A DNA stretch of 64,000 bases from Mucilaginibacter_A sp965201005 (GCF_965201005.1 NZ_OZ241747.1:3038001-3102000), one strand, 5' to 3'; shown: positions 17,167 through 27,410, counted from the stretch's first letter. Numbers and translations: made by a program. The notes: generated by a model from the letters alone, not told the origin.

Positions 17167-20004
17167 ATGAGAATTGGTAAACTGGTAAATCGTGGAAATA
17201 TATTACTCTTCCTCTGCATCATGCTTCTTTTATCAACCTTTTCTTCCGCTCAGGGTTTGATTAATAATGGCGCAAATATTGTCATGAACGGTACTTCTAC
17301 CACTACCGCTAATGTTTATATGAATATTTCCGGAGGTACAACCGGAAATTACACCAGTACCGGAACCGGAATCATCAGCTGTACAAATATCGGTTATGAT
17401 AGTAATGCCGACGGAAGTGCCAGCAGCAGTATCACTTTAAGCGGCAACTGGTATAACAACGCTGCAACCGCAGGTATAACCGGTAATGGGTTAACGGTAG
17501 TTTTTAACAATGCTTCAACTACACAAAGTATCGGCGGAAGTTCCGTCACTTCATTTTTCAACCTTTACTGCTCTGGTTCAGCCAAAACGTTTAACGCATC
17601 TTCTCCAGTTGCATTAATATTCCGCTTAAATTATAGTGTAAACTGCCCTGTAAACTATAGTAATATTACCTCCATTAACATCAATAAGTTATTTTTGGGT
17701 AGTAATCCTATTAATTCCGGAAGTATGCCGGTAACTATTGGTGATGACTATAACAACACTTCATCCGGTTATGCCGTAACTGGTGATTGGACTTATAACG
17801 GGTTAAACGGCGGCACTTTATCACTGGGTGCCTTAAATTATAATAACTTAATAATTTCATCTATCGATGGGGGTAATAAAACAGCACCTTTTAACGGAAC
17901 CGCAACTGTTGCCGGCACTTTAACGGTAAATAATAAATGTACTATGCAAACGAACGGAAACCTAACCTTGCTTTCTACCGCAAGCGCAACCGCAAGTGTG
18001 GCAGCCTTAACCGGAACGGCCAGCATAACGGGCAACGTAAATGTACAGCGTTTTGTAGTTGGAAGTTACGGCCGGAGTTACCGGTTGATCTCCTCCCCTG
18101 TTTATAACAGTACTGGTTTTTATAACATTGCATCACTAATAGGTTATACGCCGATTACCGGTCCGAATCCCGGAACAGGGAATTTTGATGCTTCCAATAC
18201 CAATAATGCTTCGGTTTGGATGTACCGCGAAGGCGATCCTTTTCCGGCAAACACGGTTATTAAGGACAGTGATTATAAAGGCATTTATTCCTTGTCAGAA
18301 AACATACCTGTTGGCACTGGTTTGCTTTTTTTTAATCGCGGCAGCCGCACCAATTTAAATACTAAATTAAGAGGGCCGGTTTTTCCCACACCTGATGATA
18401 ATGCTATCGTTTTTACGGGTACACTTAATCAGGGAAATATCAGTGTAAAAGTACCTCAAAACAATATCAACAACTTCACTGTCAGCAGCCCTTATGCCAA
18501 AGAAAGCCCTGGCTCTTCCCTGCAAAGTGCTTATTACTACAAATACAACGCTTCCTATGCACCAGCTGCTAGTTTACAGCGCACCAATTGGTACGGTACA
18601 ACCGGAGCGGCGGGCGACCAGGCCACAGATGGTTTTAACCTGATCGGGAACCCTTATGCCTCAACAATTGATTTGGATGCGGTAACTTTTGGCAGCGATG
18701 TAAACAACCTGGTTTATGTTTATAACCCGATAAACAAGCAATTTTCGTATTATACCAAAGGCAGTGCCACCAGCGGTCCTGTAGTTACAGATGGCAATGG
18801 TGCCAGCCGATATATTGCCAGCGGACAAGGTTTTTTTGCCAGATGCAACACGGTTGGTTCTGTTAATGCCGGGGTTACATTTTCAGAATCCAACAAAGTT
18901 TCTACCCAACTTACTGCGTCAACTTCTCCTGTATTGCTGATGAACGCGCGGCCAAAAGGCGGTTTAGAACTGCCGGTAAACATTATGGGCGCACCAACTG
19001 CTGGCATTTTCAGCACAAACCAGTCGTCTGGCATCAGCTCTGCCTTAATGCTGCAACTCAAAACAGACAGCAATAATTACGACGGGATTGGCTTGTTTTT
19101 CAACAAAAACTGGTCGGCAAAATTTGATCAGGAAGATGGTTCTGATATGGATGGCCTGTCTCCAAATGTTTATCTATCCAGTTATGGTACGGACAAAACC
19201 CGGTTGGCCATCAATAAAATGCCAAACATCAGCCCAAACATGCGTATTAAACTTTATGTTGATGCCGCCACAACTGCCAGCCAGCAATTGCTTGTTGCCA
19301 GCATGGCCAATGTTGCACCTAAATATACGATTTACGTTATTGATCATTATAAAAAAGATTCAGTGCAAATCGGTTTAAACAACGGTTATAATTTTAACAT
19401 AAACCGTGCAGATACTTCTTCGCTTGGCGGAAACCGTTTAGAATTGGTGTTTAAGTTAAATCCGCAGGGAGCATATAAACTGCTCAGCTTTAGCGGCAAA
19501 ATCAGCAGCAGGAACATCAGCTTAAACTGGACAACTAAAAACGAAGCTGCCTATACTGTTTTTACCATACAAAAAAGCACCGATGTCGGCAAAACGTTTA
19601 CTAATATCGGCACGTTAAATGCCGATGGCAGCGGAAACTATAGTTTTACAGATACCGGTGCTGATAACGGCCTGATTTATTATCGCTTAAAACAAACCGT
19701 ATTAGAAAACGAGGTAAATTATTCTGATCTGGTGACTTTTAGTTTTAAAGCTGTAAATGCCAATAGTTTTTATGTTTATCCTAACCCGGCAATCAACAGC
19801 ATCCGGATAAATTTGCCCAAAAATTATAAAGGTAAATCAGATATCCGGATCATCAACCTGGCAGGCATAACTTTGCAAAAAGCTTCCGTAAGCAACAACT
19901 CACCGCAGTTTGATATCAGTGCTTTAAAGCCGGGCATTTATGTTATTGAGGCAAAAGATGCCAATCAGAATGTGATCGGACAGACAAAATTTATCAAATT
20001 ATGA
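17167..20004 (+). CDS. Large secreted T9SS cargo protein (type A sorting domain)
   Basis: A 945-residue protein beginning with a signal peptide (IMLLLSTFSSAQG) in which the residues MLLLS are encoded by a copy of the dispersed motif (17221-17234). A Gly/Asn/Thr-rich beta region is followed by a block paralogous to the cargo at 7483 (RFVVGSYGRSYRLISSPVY, GFNLIGNPYAS, YIASGQGFF). Then come a fibronectin-like stretch near residue 770 (ISSRNISLNWTTKNEAAYTV) and a T9SS type A sorting domain (YVYPNPAINSIRINL to GQTKFIKL). It lies 28 bases after the S74 gene and is probably cotranscribed with it. The specific surface role is not known. Confidence 0.82.
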   Translation: MRIGKLVNRGNILLFLCIMLLLSTFSSAQGLINNGANIVMNGTSTTTANVYMNISGGTTGNYTSTGTGIISCTNIGYDSNADGSASSSITLSGNWYNNAATAGITGNGLTVVFNNASTTQSIGGSSVTSFFNLYCSGSAKTFNASSPVALIFRLNYSVNCPVNYSNITSININKLFLGSNPINSGSMPVTIGDDYNNTSSGYAVTGDWTYNGLNGGTLSLGALNYNNLIISSIDGGNKTAPFNGTATVAGTLTVNNKCTMQTNGNLTLLSTASATASVAALTGTASITGNVNVQRFVVGSYGRSYRLISSPVYNSTGFYNIASLIGYTPITGPNPGTGNFDASNTNNASVWMYREGDPFPANTVIKDSDYKGIYSLSENIPVGTGLLFFNRGSRTNLNTKLRGPVFPTPDDNAIVFTGTLNQGNISVKVPQNNINNFTVSSPYAKESPGSSLQSAYYYKYNASYAPAASLQRTNWYGTTGAAGDQATDGFNLIGNPYASTIDLDAVTFGSDVNNLVYVYNPINKQFSYYTKGSATSGPVVTDGNGASRYIASGQGFFARCNTVGSVNAGVTFSESNKVSTQLTASTSPVLLMNARPKGGLELPVNIMGAPTAGIFSTNQSSGISSALMLQLKTDSNNYDGIGLFFNKNWSAKFDQEDGSDMDGLSPNVYLSSYGTDKTRLAINKMPNISPNMRIKLYVDAATTASQQLLVASMANVAPKYTIYVIDHYKKDSVQIGLNNGYNFNINRADTSSLGGNRLELVFKLNPQGAYKLLSFSGKISSRNISLNWTTKNEAAYTVFTIQKSTDVGKTFTNIGTLNADGSGNYSFTDTGADNGLIYYRLKQTVLENEVNYSDLVTFSFKAVNANSFYVYPNPAINSIRINLPKNYKGKSDIRIINLAGITLQKASVSNNSPQFDISALKPGIYVIEAKDANQNVIGQTKFIKL

Positions 20005-20038
20005 TTCTGAAGATCAATAAAATCACTAAAATTTATCC

Positions 20039-20052
20039 CCTAAAAGAAGCAT
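20039..20052 (-). repeat. Solitary 14-bp dispersed motif (TC dialect)
   Basis: CCTAAAAGAAGCAT preceded by CACTAAAATTTATC, the extended form in reverse orientation. It lies in the short gap between the T9SS cargo and the small gene at 20084. Confidence 0.75.
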
Positions 20053-20083
20053 TAAAAACGAGTTTATTTTTAGATTTGTGCAG

Positions 20084-20320
20084 ATGAAGTTAAAAAAGAT
20101 GTCCCTGCTATGTTTACCGGTAATATTTTTATTGCTGATAAACGCAGCACCTTTAAAAGCCCAGGGTTTACCTTGCGGAGACCCGGACGTGGATTGCCCG
20201 ATAGACGGACCGATCATTGTTTTTGCAATTGTAATGCTGTTTTTATCGGTAAAAAAACTGACTGCGGTTTACAAAACCAATGACAGGAAATTAAAACCGG
20301 GTAAAATCAGCCTCGTTTGA
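20084..20320 (+). CDS. Small secreted/membrane protein with a PID-like C-terminal sorting tail
   Basis: A 78-residue protein: signal peptide (CLPVIFLLLINAAPLKAQG), a short acidic linker with two cysteines (PCGDPDVDCPIDGP), a hydrophobic segment (IIVFAIVMLFLSV), then a basic tail. The layout signal, PIDG motif, single hydrophobic helix, basic end is that of the short PID-type sorting-tail proteins common in Bacteroidota, though the proposed exosortase-like processing is from memory and not shown here. A motif copy (20234-20247) encodes MLFLS inside the membrane segment. The 3' end overlaps the converging kinase gene by 14 bases. Confidence 0.6.
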   Translation: MKLKKMSLLCLPVIFLLLINAAPLKAQGLPCGDPDVDCPIDGPIIVFAIVMLFLSVKKLTAVYKTNDRKLKPGKISLV

Positions 20321-21152
20321 GGAGAAAATCCGTCAAATCATGTATCGGATGATTCATCATTTTCCCTATTTTAACCTGATACTGACCGCAAACTTCCTGC
20401 AGTTCTTCCTTAAAATTCCAGGCAATAGACCCTACAAAATGACATTTCAGGTTTTTATAATCCGGATAACTGATCACGTTGGTTTTTACAAATTCTGTAA
20501 GCCCGTTTTTAATCAGGTTTTTACCGTAATCGCTGCTTTTGACATCGCTTAAAAACATGGCAAAAGAAGCCAGGTAATAGTTAGCGCGCAGTTTGTGATA
20601 TACATTTCCGATTACCGTTTCCTTATCAACCATAAACTTTTGTGCAAACAAGTTACTTTCGGTTTCAGGCATGTTGCCGTACAAATAATCGGTGATCAGC
20701 ATTTTCCCGAAAAAACTTCCGGAGCCTTCATCGCCCAGGATATAACCTAAACCGTGTTTGCCGTCCCGGATGTTCTCCCCGTCAAAATAAGAAACGTTAG
20801 ACCCAGTGCCCAAAATACAGCACAAACCAGACTCTTTGCCACAGGTGGCATAAGCAGAGCCCAACAAATCACTATCTACGCTGATATAAGCTTTTTTAAA
20901 TACCTGACTAAGCACATTGGAAACCATTTCGCGCTTATCCGGACTGGAGCAACCGGCACCAAAATAATATATTTCTGTAGCGTCTTCTGCCTGGGCTGTC
21001 AAATCTTCCTGTTTGGTAATCAGCCGGAAGATTTCTTTTTCTGATAAAAAAAACGGGTTGATGCCGGCAGTTTTAAATTCTAAAACAGGCTTTCCGGGTG
21101 TAGTTAATATCCAGTCTGTTTTGGTAGAGCCGCTATCTGCAACTAAAATCAT
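20307..21152 (-). CDS. BadF/BadG-type ATPase, N-acetylglucosamine-kinase-like
   Basis: A 281-residue ASKHA-fold protein. It shows the phosphate-1 loop (ADSGSTKTDW), the phosphate-2 region (CILGTGSNVSYFDG) and the GYILGDEGSGSFFGK motif of the BadF/BadG/BcrA/BcrD and eukaryotic GlcNAc-kinase-like group. Bacteroidota members are usually annotated as N-acetylglucosamine kinases, acting in amino-sugar recycling in the cytoplasm; the substrate is inferred. It overlaps the upstream response-regulator gene by 4 bases (ATGA), so the two are translated together. Confidence 0.8.
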   Translation of the reverse strand: MILVADSGSTKTDWILTTPGKPVLEFKTAGINPFFLSEKEIFRLITKQEDLTAQAEDATEIYYFGAGCSSPDKREMVSNVLSQVFKKAYISVDSDLLGSAYATCGKESGLCCILGTGSNVSYFDGENIRDGKHGLGYILGDEGSGSFFGKMLITDYLYGNMPETESNLFAQKFMVDKETVIGNVYHKLRANYYLASFAMFLSDVKSSDYGKNLIKNGLTEFVKTNVISYPDYKNLKCHFVGSIAWNFKEELQEVCGQYQVKIGKMMNHPIHDLTDFLLKRG

Positions 21153-21535
21153 AAATTAATTTCTTCCAGCTTTCTGTGCGTAAGGGGTTTATATAAAAAC
21201 TGGGTCACATACGGGCTTTCCATCACTTTACGATGATCAAAAGGATCAAGCGAGGAAGTTAAAATATAAATCATCGGTTTAAATTGAATGTCCAGCTTCA
21301 ACTTTTCGTATTCCTTTAAAAATTCAAAAGCGTTCATTTGAGGCATCCGCACGTCTAAAAAAATCACATCCGGCTGATACTGGCCATTTTTTAATTCCAT
21401 CAAAGCTTCTTCCGCAGACTCTTTTACAACCACTTTATCAGCAAAAAATTCATTTTCGATGATTTTTCGGTTAATCATGTTATCAATGTAATTATCATCG
21501 ATTAATAAACACAATTGATATTTTGCATTTGACAT
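21149..21535 (-). CDS. Single-domain response regulator (CheY-like)
   Basis: A 128-residue receiver domain with no output domain. The acidic pair is in CLLIDDNYIDN, the phospho-acceptor aspartate in VIFLDVRMPQMN, the switch Ser/Thr in YILTSSLDP and the conserved lysine in LYKPLT. It sits alone between the efflux operon (64 bases away) and the sugar-kinase-like gene, with which it overlaps by 4 bases. No cognate kinase is adjacent; the nearest histidine kinase is the hybrid one at 12502. Confidence 0.88.
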   Translation of the reverse strand: MSNAKYQLCLLIDDNYIDNMINRKIIENEFFADKVVVKESAEEALMELKNGQYQPDVIFLDVRMPQMNAFEFLKEYEKLKLDIQFKPMIYILTSSLDPFDHRKVMESPYVTQFLYKPLTHRKLEEINL

Positions 21536-21599
21536 AAGGTTACTTCAATTTAATACACGTTTACTATCATGCAATAACAATTCCAAATATCCTACAAAC

Positions 21600-22913
21600 T
21601 CAGTTCAGAGAAATTGTACCGGTAATTTCTTTCAAACCTACCTCTGCAAGTTTGGTTTGGTATTGATTATTAAAAAAGCGGGTTTGCGCATCCAGATAGT
21701 TTCTCTGCGCCTCCCGTACTTCTAAAGGTGTTATATTGCCCAGCCGGTATTTTTCTAAAGAAATATCCAGGTTTTGTTTGGCTATTTCTACATTTGATTT
21801 TTCCAACCGGATCAAATCCAAACCTGATAAATAATCAATATACAACGAGTTAATCTGGGCTTCTACCTGCTGCTTTACACGCTCAAGCTGTATATCGGCA
21901 CCGCTGACCTGCAATTTGGCCACGCGTTCCCGGCGTGTTTGGTTAAACCCGTCAAATATATTCACACTTGCGGTCAATCCATAATTTAAACCTTTAGTAT
22001 TTTGAGTTCTGGTAAAACCGGCCGGGGTTTTACTGTTGCTGAAATTATAACCCGAGTTTACGCCCAGTACCGGATACCGTGTAGAACGTACCTGCCGCAG
22101 GGATATTTCAGATAGCCGTTTATTTATTTGTGAAATCAGGATGGCGGGGTTTTCCGTTTGCGCTTTGCTTAAAATATCGCCCAAAACTAATTGATCCTGG
22201 TTCCGAATAGTATCCGGAACAGAAAAATCGGTGGTTAAAGTGCGCACCAGCAAACGGTTCAGGCTGATTTTTGTGGTTTTGAAGGATTGTACCTGAACCA
22301 GGAAATTGGCCGTATCGGTATTAAAATTAACCTGCGCATTTAACACATCCAATTTTGAAGCACGGCCAACGCCGTATTTATCAGAAGCATAACGCAACTG
22401 CAGGCGCGAAATAGCTATTGCTTCTTTTAGCGATATAATTTGCTGATTTTGATTGACCAGATTGTAATAAGTGGTAATTACCGAAGCCAGCGTGCTTTGT
22501 ACGGTGTCCCGCTCCTGCACCTGGCCTAATCTGTTCAGGGTTTTAAGCTGATCGTAATTGGCAAACATGGCAAAACCGTCAAAAAGCGTCCAGTTGATCA
22601 CCGGCCCGTAACTGTTGCTGGAGTTGTGCAGGTTGTTCAGTTTATTCACTGTGCCATCTGATCTGGTTTGGTCAATATTCAAAACACTGTTTGTTGCAGA
22701 AACATTTGCGCTCAAAACAGGCAAATATCCGGCATTGCCTATTGTAACATTGGTGGCCGAGATTACGCTGTTGTTTTTGGCCAGCAGGATGTTGTAATTA
22801 TTTTTAAGGGCGATGCTTACCGCTTCTTCCAAAGTAAGCAAAGGCGGTTTTTGTGCGAAGTTGTTTTCAGCCCAAAAAAACATCGATAAAAGAAGCATCA
22901 GGATAAATTTCAT
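21600..22913 (-). CDS. TolC-family outer-membrane efflux protein
   Basis: About 437 residues with a signal peptide (MKFILMLLLSMFFWAENNFAQ) and the two repeated helical hairpins of the TolC fold (LTLEEAVSIALKNNYNILLA at the start, LDISLEKYRLGNITPLEVREA near the end). It forms the outer-membrane channel of the tripartite efflux pump whose other parts lie directly upstream; the gap to the RND gene is only a few bases. A start at ATG 22922 is also possible and would add three residues. A motif copy (22885-22898) encodes MLLLS in the signal peptide. Confidence 0.9.
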   Translation of the reverse strand: MKFILMLLLSMFFWAENNFAQKPPLLTLEEAVSIALKNNYNILLAKNNSVISATNVTIGNAGYLPVLSANVSATNSVLNIDQTRSDGTVNKLNNLHNSSNSYGPVINWTLFDGFAMFANYDQLKTLNRLGQVQERDTVQSTLASVITTYYNLVNQNQQIISLKEAIAISRLQLRYASDKYGVGRASKLDVLNAQVNFNTDTANFLVQVQSFKTTKISLNRLLVRTLTTDFSVPDTIRNQDQLVLGDILSKAQTENPAILISQINKRLSEISLRQVRSTRYPVLGVNSGYNFSNSKTPAGFTRTQNTKGLNYGLTASVNIFDGFNQTRRERVAKLQVSGADIQLERVKQQVEAQINSLYIDYLSGLDLIRLEKSNVEIAKQNLDISLEKYRLGNITPLEVREAQRNYLDAQTRFFNNQYQTKLAEVGLKEITGTISLN

Positions 22914-22927
22914 CAATTGCATCAGTA

Positions 22928-25900
22928 TTAAAGTTGGTGCTCGGGCAGCAGTAATTGTTGGTGTTTTCCTTCGGGCTGAGCGGTTTCCGGTTCATCGTCC
23001 GGGTTGCGTTTTACTTTTGCAGAGAACACTACAAACATCACCGGGATAATATACAACGTAAGCACCAGCGAAAACAGCATCCCGCCCATAATCACAATCC
23101 CCAGTGAAACACGGCTTTTTGCACCGGCACCCAGCGCAAAAGCAATAGGCACGGCACCCAAAACCACCGCCAGACTGGTCATTAAAATGGGGCGCAAACG
23201 GGCAGTTGCTGCCTCAACCACAGCATCAAATTTGTTCAGTTTGGCATGTTCCATGCGCTGGTTGGCAAATTCTACAATTAAAATGCCGTTTTTGGTCACC
23301 AGGCCAACTAAAGTAATCATCCCGATTTCGCTGAAAATATTTAAGGTTTGGTTGAACAGCCAAAGTGACAAAAATGCACCGGCAATGGCCAGCGGAACGG
23401 TCAGCATTACCACAAAAGGATCAATAAAACTTTCAAATTGTGCTGCCAGAACCATATAAATCAGCAATAACGCAAATGCAAAAGCATATAAAATATTGGA
23501 TGAACCTTCGGCAAAATCCCTTGACGGGCCAGCCAGATCAGAACTGAAACTGTCATCCAGCTTACTGGCTTTGGCAATACGCTGCATCTCTGCAATACCC
23601 TCACCGATAGTATAGCCAGGGGCCAAACCGGCTTGTACCGTAGCTGATTTGAACCGGTTATAATGATATATTGATGGCGGCGTAGAACTTTCTGTAACTT
23701 TAACCACATTATCCAACTGGATTAAAGCACCGTTGCTGCTGCGTACATAAATAGATTTTAAATCCAGCGGCTGGTCTCGGTTTGCACGATCTACCTGCGC
23801 AATAACCTGATATTGTTTACCGCTCATTAAAAAATAATCCAACCTGCCGGCACTATAATAAAGCTGGAGTGTTTGGGCAATATCGGCAACAGAAACACCT
23901 AAATCACGCGCGCGGTCGCGGTCTGTAGTGATTGAAAGCTGCGGTTTAGTAAATTTGAGGTTAACATCTACTATTTGAAAAACCTGGCTTTTGTTTGCTT
24001 CTGCCATAAAATCCGGAAGCACTTTCCTAAGCTTTTCAAAATCCTGGTTCTGTATCACATATTGCACAGGCAAAGAAGTCCTGGAACCGCTGCCGCCGCC
24101 GCTAATGGTTTGTTCCTGAATTACAAAAGCACGTGCATCCGGAAAACGCGCCAGGTTTTTGGTCATGTAATCTGCAATTTCCTGCTGGGAACGTACCCGC
24201 TTGTCTGGGTTGACCAAAGCAATCCTTCCATATCCGCCATTGATGGAAGAACCCGGCGAAACGATCGATAAATTGATTATTCTTTCAGGAATAGAATCTT
24301 CTACAAACTGGGAAACTTTGTTCATGTAACGCTCCATGAACTCATAAGATGCGCCCTCCGGGCCAGTTACGGTATAACGCAACATGCTACGGTCGTCCAG
24401 CGGTGCCAATTCCGAAGGCAGGGTTTTATAAATAATACCTACAATAATTATTGAAGCAACTAAAATTACGCCTGATATCCATTTATGCTTCATAAAGTTG
24501 AGCAATGAACTGGTGTAAGAGCTGGTCATGTTCTGAAAAAAAGGCTCCGTTTGCTCATAAAATTTAGATTTCTTTTGATTTTTACGGATCAGTTTTACAT
24601 TGAGCATCGGTGTAAGCGACAAGGAAACGAAGGCAGAAATCAGTACCGCACCGGCAACCACAACTGCAAATTCCCTGAACAACCTTCCTGTAAACCCGGG
24701 CAAAAAAACAATCGGTAAAAACACTGCCGCCAATGTAACTGATGTAGAAATCACGGCAAAAAATATCTCTTCAGAACCTTCAAAAGCGGCTTTGCGGATA
24801 TCCATTCCTTCCTCTACTTTTTTATAAATATTTTCGGTTACTACAATGCCATCATCCACCACTAAACCTGTGGCCAGCACAATCCCCAGCAGGGTGAGGA
24901 TATTGATGGAAAACCCAAAAAGGTACATTAGAAAGAATGCACCGATCAGCGATACCGGAATATCTATCAATGGGCGAAAAGCAATAAGCCAATCGCGGAA
25001 AAACAAATAAATAATAATAACAACCAATACAAAAGAAATGAGCAAAGTTTCCTCCACTTCTTCTATCGATTGATCGATAAAACGGGTACTGTCCTGCCCG
25101 ATTTCTACTTTTATATCTGCCGGCAAATCTTTTTTGACCTGTTCAAGTCTTTTATAAAAACTTTTGGCGATCTGTACATAATTGGCACCCGGTTGCGGCA
25201 CAATACCCAGCCCTACTTCCGGAATGCCGGATTCACGGAGTGAAGTTTCTTCGTTTGCCGCACCCAAAATAGCATAACCTACATCGCTTAAATGGATCAC
25301 GCGGTTACTGTCCGAACGAATAATAAGGTCGTTAAAATCTTTCTCCGTAGATAACTTTCCCAATGCACGTACCACGAGTTCTGTATTATTACCTTCAATT
25401 TTACCGGCAGGTAATTCTATGTTTTCTTTGGCTAAAGCAGCTTGTATATCAGTAGCCGCAAGGTGGTAGGCCGTAAGTTTATTGGGGTCAATCCACAGGC
25501 GCATGGCGTATTGGTGCGAACCGAGTACGTTTACCGCACTTACGCCCGGGATGGTTTGCAAAGCCTCCAGTAACACATTTTCGGCATAATCATCAATCTG
25601 CAAAATATTCCGCTTGGTACTGCTTACCGTAAGGATGATAATGTTATCAGCATTGGCATCAGCCTTGGTTACCACCGGCGGCGCATCGATATCCTGCGGC
25701 AGCTGGCGTTGTGCCTGCGAAACTTTATCGCGCACATCATTGGCGGCAGTTTCCAAGTCAGCGTCCAGATCAAACTCTACAGTGATATTACTTTGCCCAA
25801 CAGAACTGGTGGAAGAGATATTACGGATGCCTTGAATACCATTGATTACTTTTTCCAATGGTTCGGTAATCTGCGATTCAATCACGTCAGAATTAGCACC

Positions 25901-26056
25901 GGAATAACTTGTACGTACAGAGATTATCGGCGGATCAACGGAAGGAAAATCCCGCGTCCCCAGAAATTTATAGCCGATAACCCCGAACACGACAATGGCA
26001 ACAGACAGCACTGTGGTCAAAACCGGCCGTTTTATACTCGTTGAGGATAAACTCAT
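22928..26056 (-). CDS. RND efflux permease (HAE1/AcrB-like)
   Basis: A 1042-residue inner-membrane pump of the hydrophobic/amphiphilic efflux group. The N-terminus (STSIKRPVLTTVLSVAIVVFG) is the usual first membrane helix. The proton-relay aspartates are in GLVVDDGIVVTENIY (TM4), and the second half repeats the fold (LVGLVTKNGILIVEFANQ). It lies 8 bases after the adaptor gene and just before the TolC gene, so adaptor, pump and channel form one operon. Substrate range cannot be told from sequence. No regulator gene is directly adjacent. Confidence 0.95.
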   Translation of the reverse strand: MSLSSTSIKRPVLTTVLSVAIVVFGVIGYKFLGTRDFPSVDPPIISVRTSYSGANSDVIESQITEPLEKVINGIQGIRNISSTSSVGQSNITVEFDLDADLETAANDVRDKVSQAQRQLPQDIDAPPVVTKADANADNIIILTVSSTKRNILQIDDYAENVLLEALQTIPGVSAVNVLGSHQYAMRLWIDPNKLTAYHLAATDIQAALAKENIELPAGKIEGNNTELVVRALGKLSTEKDFNDLIIRSDSNRVIHLSDVGYAILGAANEETSLRESGIPEVGLGIVPQPGANYVQIAKSFYKRLEQVKKDLPADIKVEIGQDSTRFIDQSIEEVEETLLISFVLVVIIIYLFFRDWLIAFRPLIDIPVSLIGAFFLMYLFGFSINILTLLGIVLATGLVVDDGIVVTENIYKKVEEGMDIRKAAFEGSEEIFFAVISTSVTLAAVFLPIVFLPGFTGRLFREFAVVVAGAVLISAFVSLSLTPMLNVKLIRKNQKKSKFYEQTEPFFQNMTSSYTSSLLNFMKHKWISGVILVASIIIVGIIYKTLPSELAPLDDRSMLRYTVTGPEGASYEFMERYMNKVSQFVEDSIPERIINLSIVSPGSSINGGYGRIALVNPDKRVRSQQEIADYMTKNLARFPDARAFVIQEQTISGGGSGSRTSLPVQYVIQNQDFEKLRKVLPDFMAEANKSQVFQIVDVNLKFTKPQLSITTDRDRARDLGVSVADIAQTLQLYYSAGRLDYFLMSGKQYQVIAQVDRANRDQPLDLKSIYVRSSNGALIQLDNVVKVTESSTPPSIYHYNRFKSATVQAGLAPGYTIGEGIAEMQRIAKASKLDDSFSSDLAGPSRDFAEGSSNILYAFAFALLLIYMVLAAQFESFIDPFVVMLTVPLAIAGAFLSLWLFNQTLNIFSEIGMITLVGLVTKNGILIVEFANQRMEHAKLNKFDAVVEAATARLRPILMTSLAVVLGAVPIAFALGAGAKSRVSLGIVIMGGMLFSLVLTLYIIPVMFVVFSAKVKRNPDDEPETAQPEGKHQQLLLPEHQL

Positions 26057-26064
26057 ATAAGTTT

Positions 26065-27144
26065 TTACTTAATAATCTTCACTATTTTCAATGGTACTTT
26101 CGGCTTCAACTGGATAATGCCGGAAACAATCACGCTGTCGCCGGGTTTTAAGCCATCGGTAATTTGGATACCTGTTGCCGTACGTACATCCGTTTTTACC
26201 TCACGCGGCTCTGCAACTCCGTTGGAAACCACAAAAACTTTATTTGATTTAATATCTGGTATCACAGATTCGGTTGGTACAAATATGGTTTTTGGGATTT
26301 GTTCCAGTGTTAAATTAATTTTGGCAAAACTGCCCGCCCTTAACAAACCTTTCGGATTTGCCGATTTTGCCCGCACGGTAATCGTGCGCGAAGTTTGATT
26401 GATGTTTGGCTCGATTGCATAAACCGTTCCGACAAAGTTTTGCGGAGAACTTTCGATATTGAAATGGATTTTACTGCCGGTTTTTATCAGCGGAAGATAA
26501 CGCTCGGGCACAGAAAACGTAATTTTTGCCGGATCCATATTCACCAATGTGGCAATAGAACTGCTTGGCGAAAGATATCCGCCCGGACTTATGTTCCGCA
26601 AACCGATAATGCCCGAAAACGGCGCACGCACTTCGGTTTTTGCTATTTGTGCGCGGATCAGGTCGGCCTGTGATTTCAGCACATTTAAGGATGAAAGTGA
26701 AGTATCATATTCCTCCTTGCTTACCGCTTCTTTTTGCAGCAAAACCCGGTTGCGGTATTCTACTATTTCCGCCAGTTTTATCTGCACCTGAACCGATCTC
26801 AGCGAAGCATATTGATCCTGGTTATAAACTTTTACCAGCAGCTGCCCTTTGTTCACGTGCGTTCCTTCCTTAAAATAAATCCCGGTAATGTTGCCTGCCG
26901 TTTCGCTGCGCAGGTCCACCTGCTCGTTGGCATCAATCGTCCCGGTTATATCAATGGCGTTGCTAAAAGCAGTGTCTTTTACCAGCATCACATTTACCGG
27001 AACAGTTTTGTCCGGTTTTTTTCCGCCTTTGCGTGAAGCCGGTTCTATCTTTTTTTCTTTCGCACCGGCACCATAAAATTTATTGTAAACGAGGTAGGCA
27101 ATCAGTAAAACAAGCAGTGGATAAACAATATATTTTAATTTCAT
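26065..27144 (-). CDS. RND efflux periplasmic adaptor (membrane fusion protein)
   Basis: A 359-residue adaptor. An N-terminal membrane anchor (LKYIVYPLLVLLIAYLVYNKF) is followed by a lipoyl/barrel-sandwich half (IDANEQVDLRSETAGNITGIYF), a short helical hairpin and the second lipoyl half (KTEVRAPFSGIIGLRNISPGGYL). A beta barrel and a membrane-proximal domain ending in VSGIIQLKPKVPLKIVKI complete it. It bridges the RND pump and TolC channel encoded just downstream. It is the first gene of the operon; the promoter must lie in the 300-bp gap shared with the divergent M61 peptidase gene. Confidence 0.93.
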   Translation of the reverse strand: MKLKYIVYPLLVLLIAYLVYNKFYGAGAKEKKIEPASRKGGKKPDKTVPVNVMLVKDTAFSNAIDITGTIDANEQVDLRSETAGNITGIYFKEGTHVNKGQLLVKVYNQDQYASLRSVQVQIKLAEIVEYRNRVLLQKEAVSKEEYDTSLSSLNVLKSQADLIRAQIAKTEVRAPFSGIIGLRNISPGGYLSPSSSIATLVNMDPAKITFSVPERYLPLIKTGSKIHFNIESSPQNFVGTVYAIEPNINQTSRTITVRAKSANPKGLLRAGSFAKINLTLEQIPKTIFVPTESVIPDIKSNKVFVVSNGVAEPREVKTDVRTATGIQITDGLKPGDSVIVSGIIQLKPKVPLKIVKIIK

Positions 27145-27224
27145 TGATCGGTTTTGTCCCTTTTTTTCAAAAGGAAGGTTTAGGTGTAAATGTAATAAGC
27201 CGACAGTTTACGCTTTAAACCAAA

Positions 27225-27253
27225 ATGCTATTTTTATACGATAAAAACAGTAT
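27225..27253. repeat. Inverted pair of the dispersed motif (GT-like, 29-bp class)
   Basis: The left arm ATGCTATTTTTATA is a one-base variant; the right arm GATAAAAACAGTAT is standard. The arms are directly adjacent, as in the pairs at 1618 and 49373. Confidence 0.75.
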
Positions 27254-27410
27254 CGCAACAGCAAACACTGATAATCTGTTTTCCGGCCGATCTTCACACT
27301 TTCAGGTTAACAAAACTATCAGATTCATGCACAATAGCTTTGCCTGTATCAACCATTTTACAACTTTGCCGCTTAATAATTTAAGTTGATCGAGCTTATT
27401 TAAAAACCGG

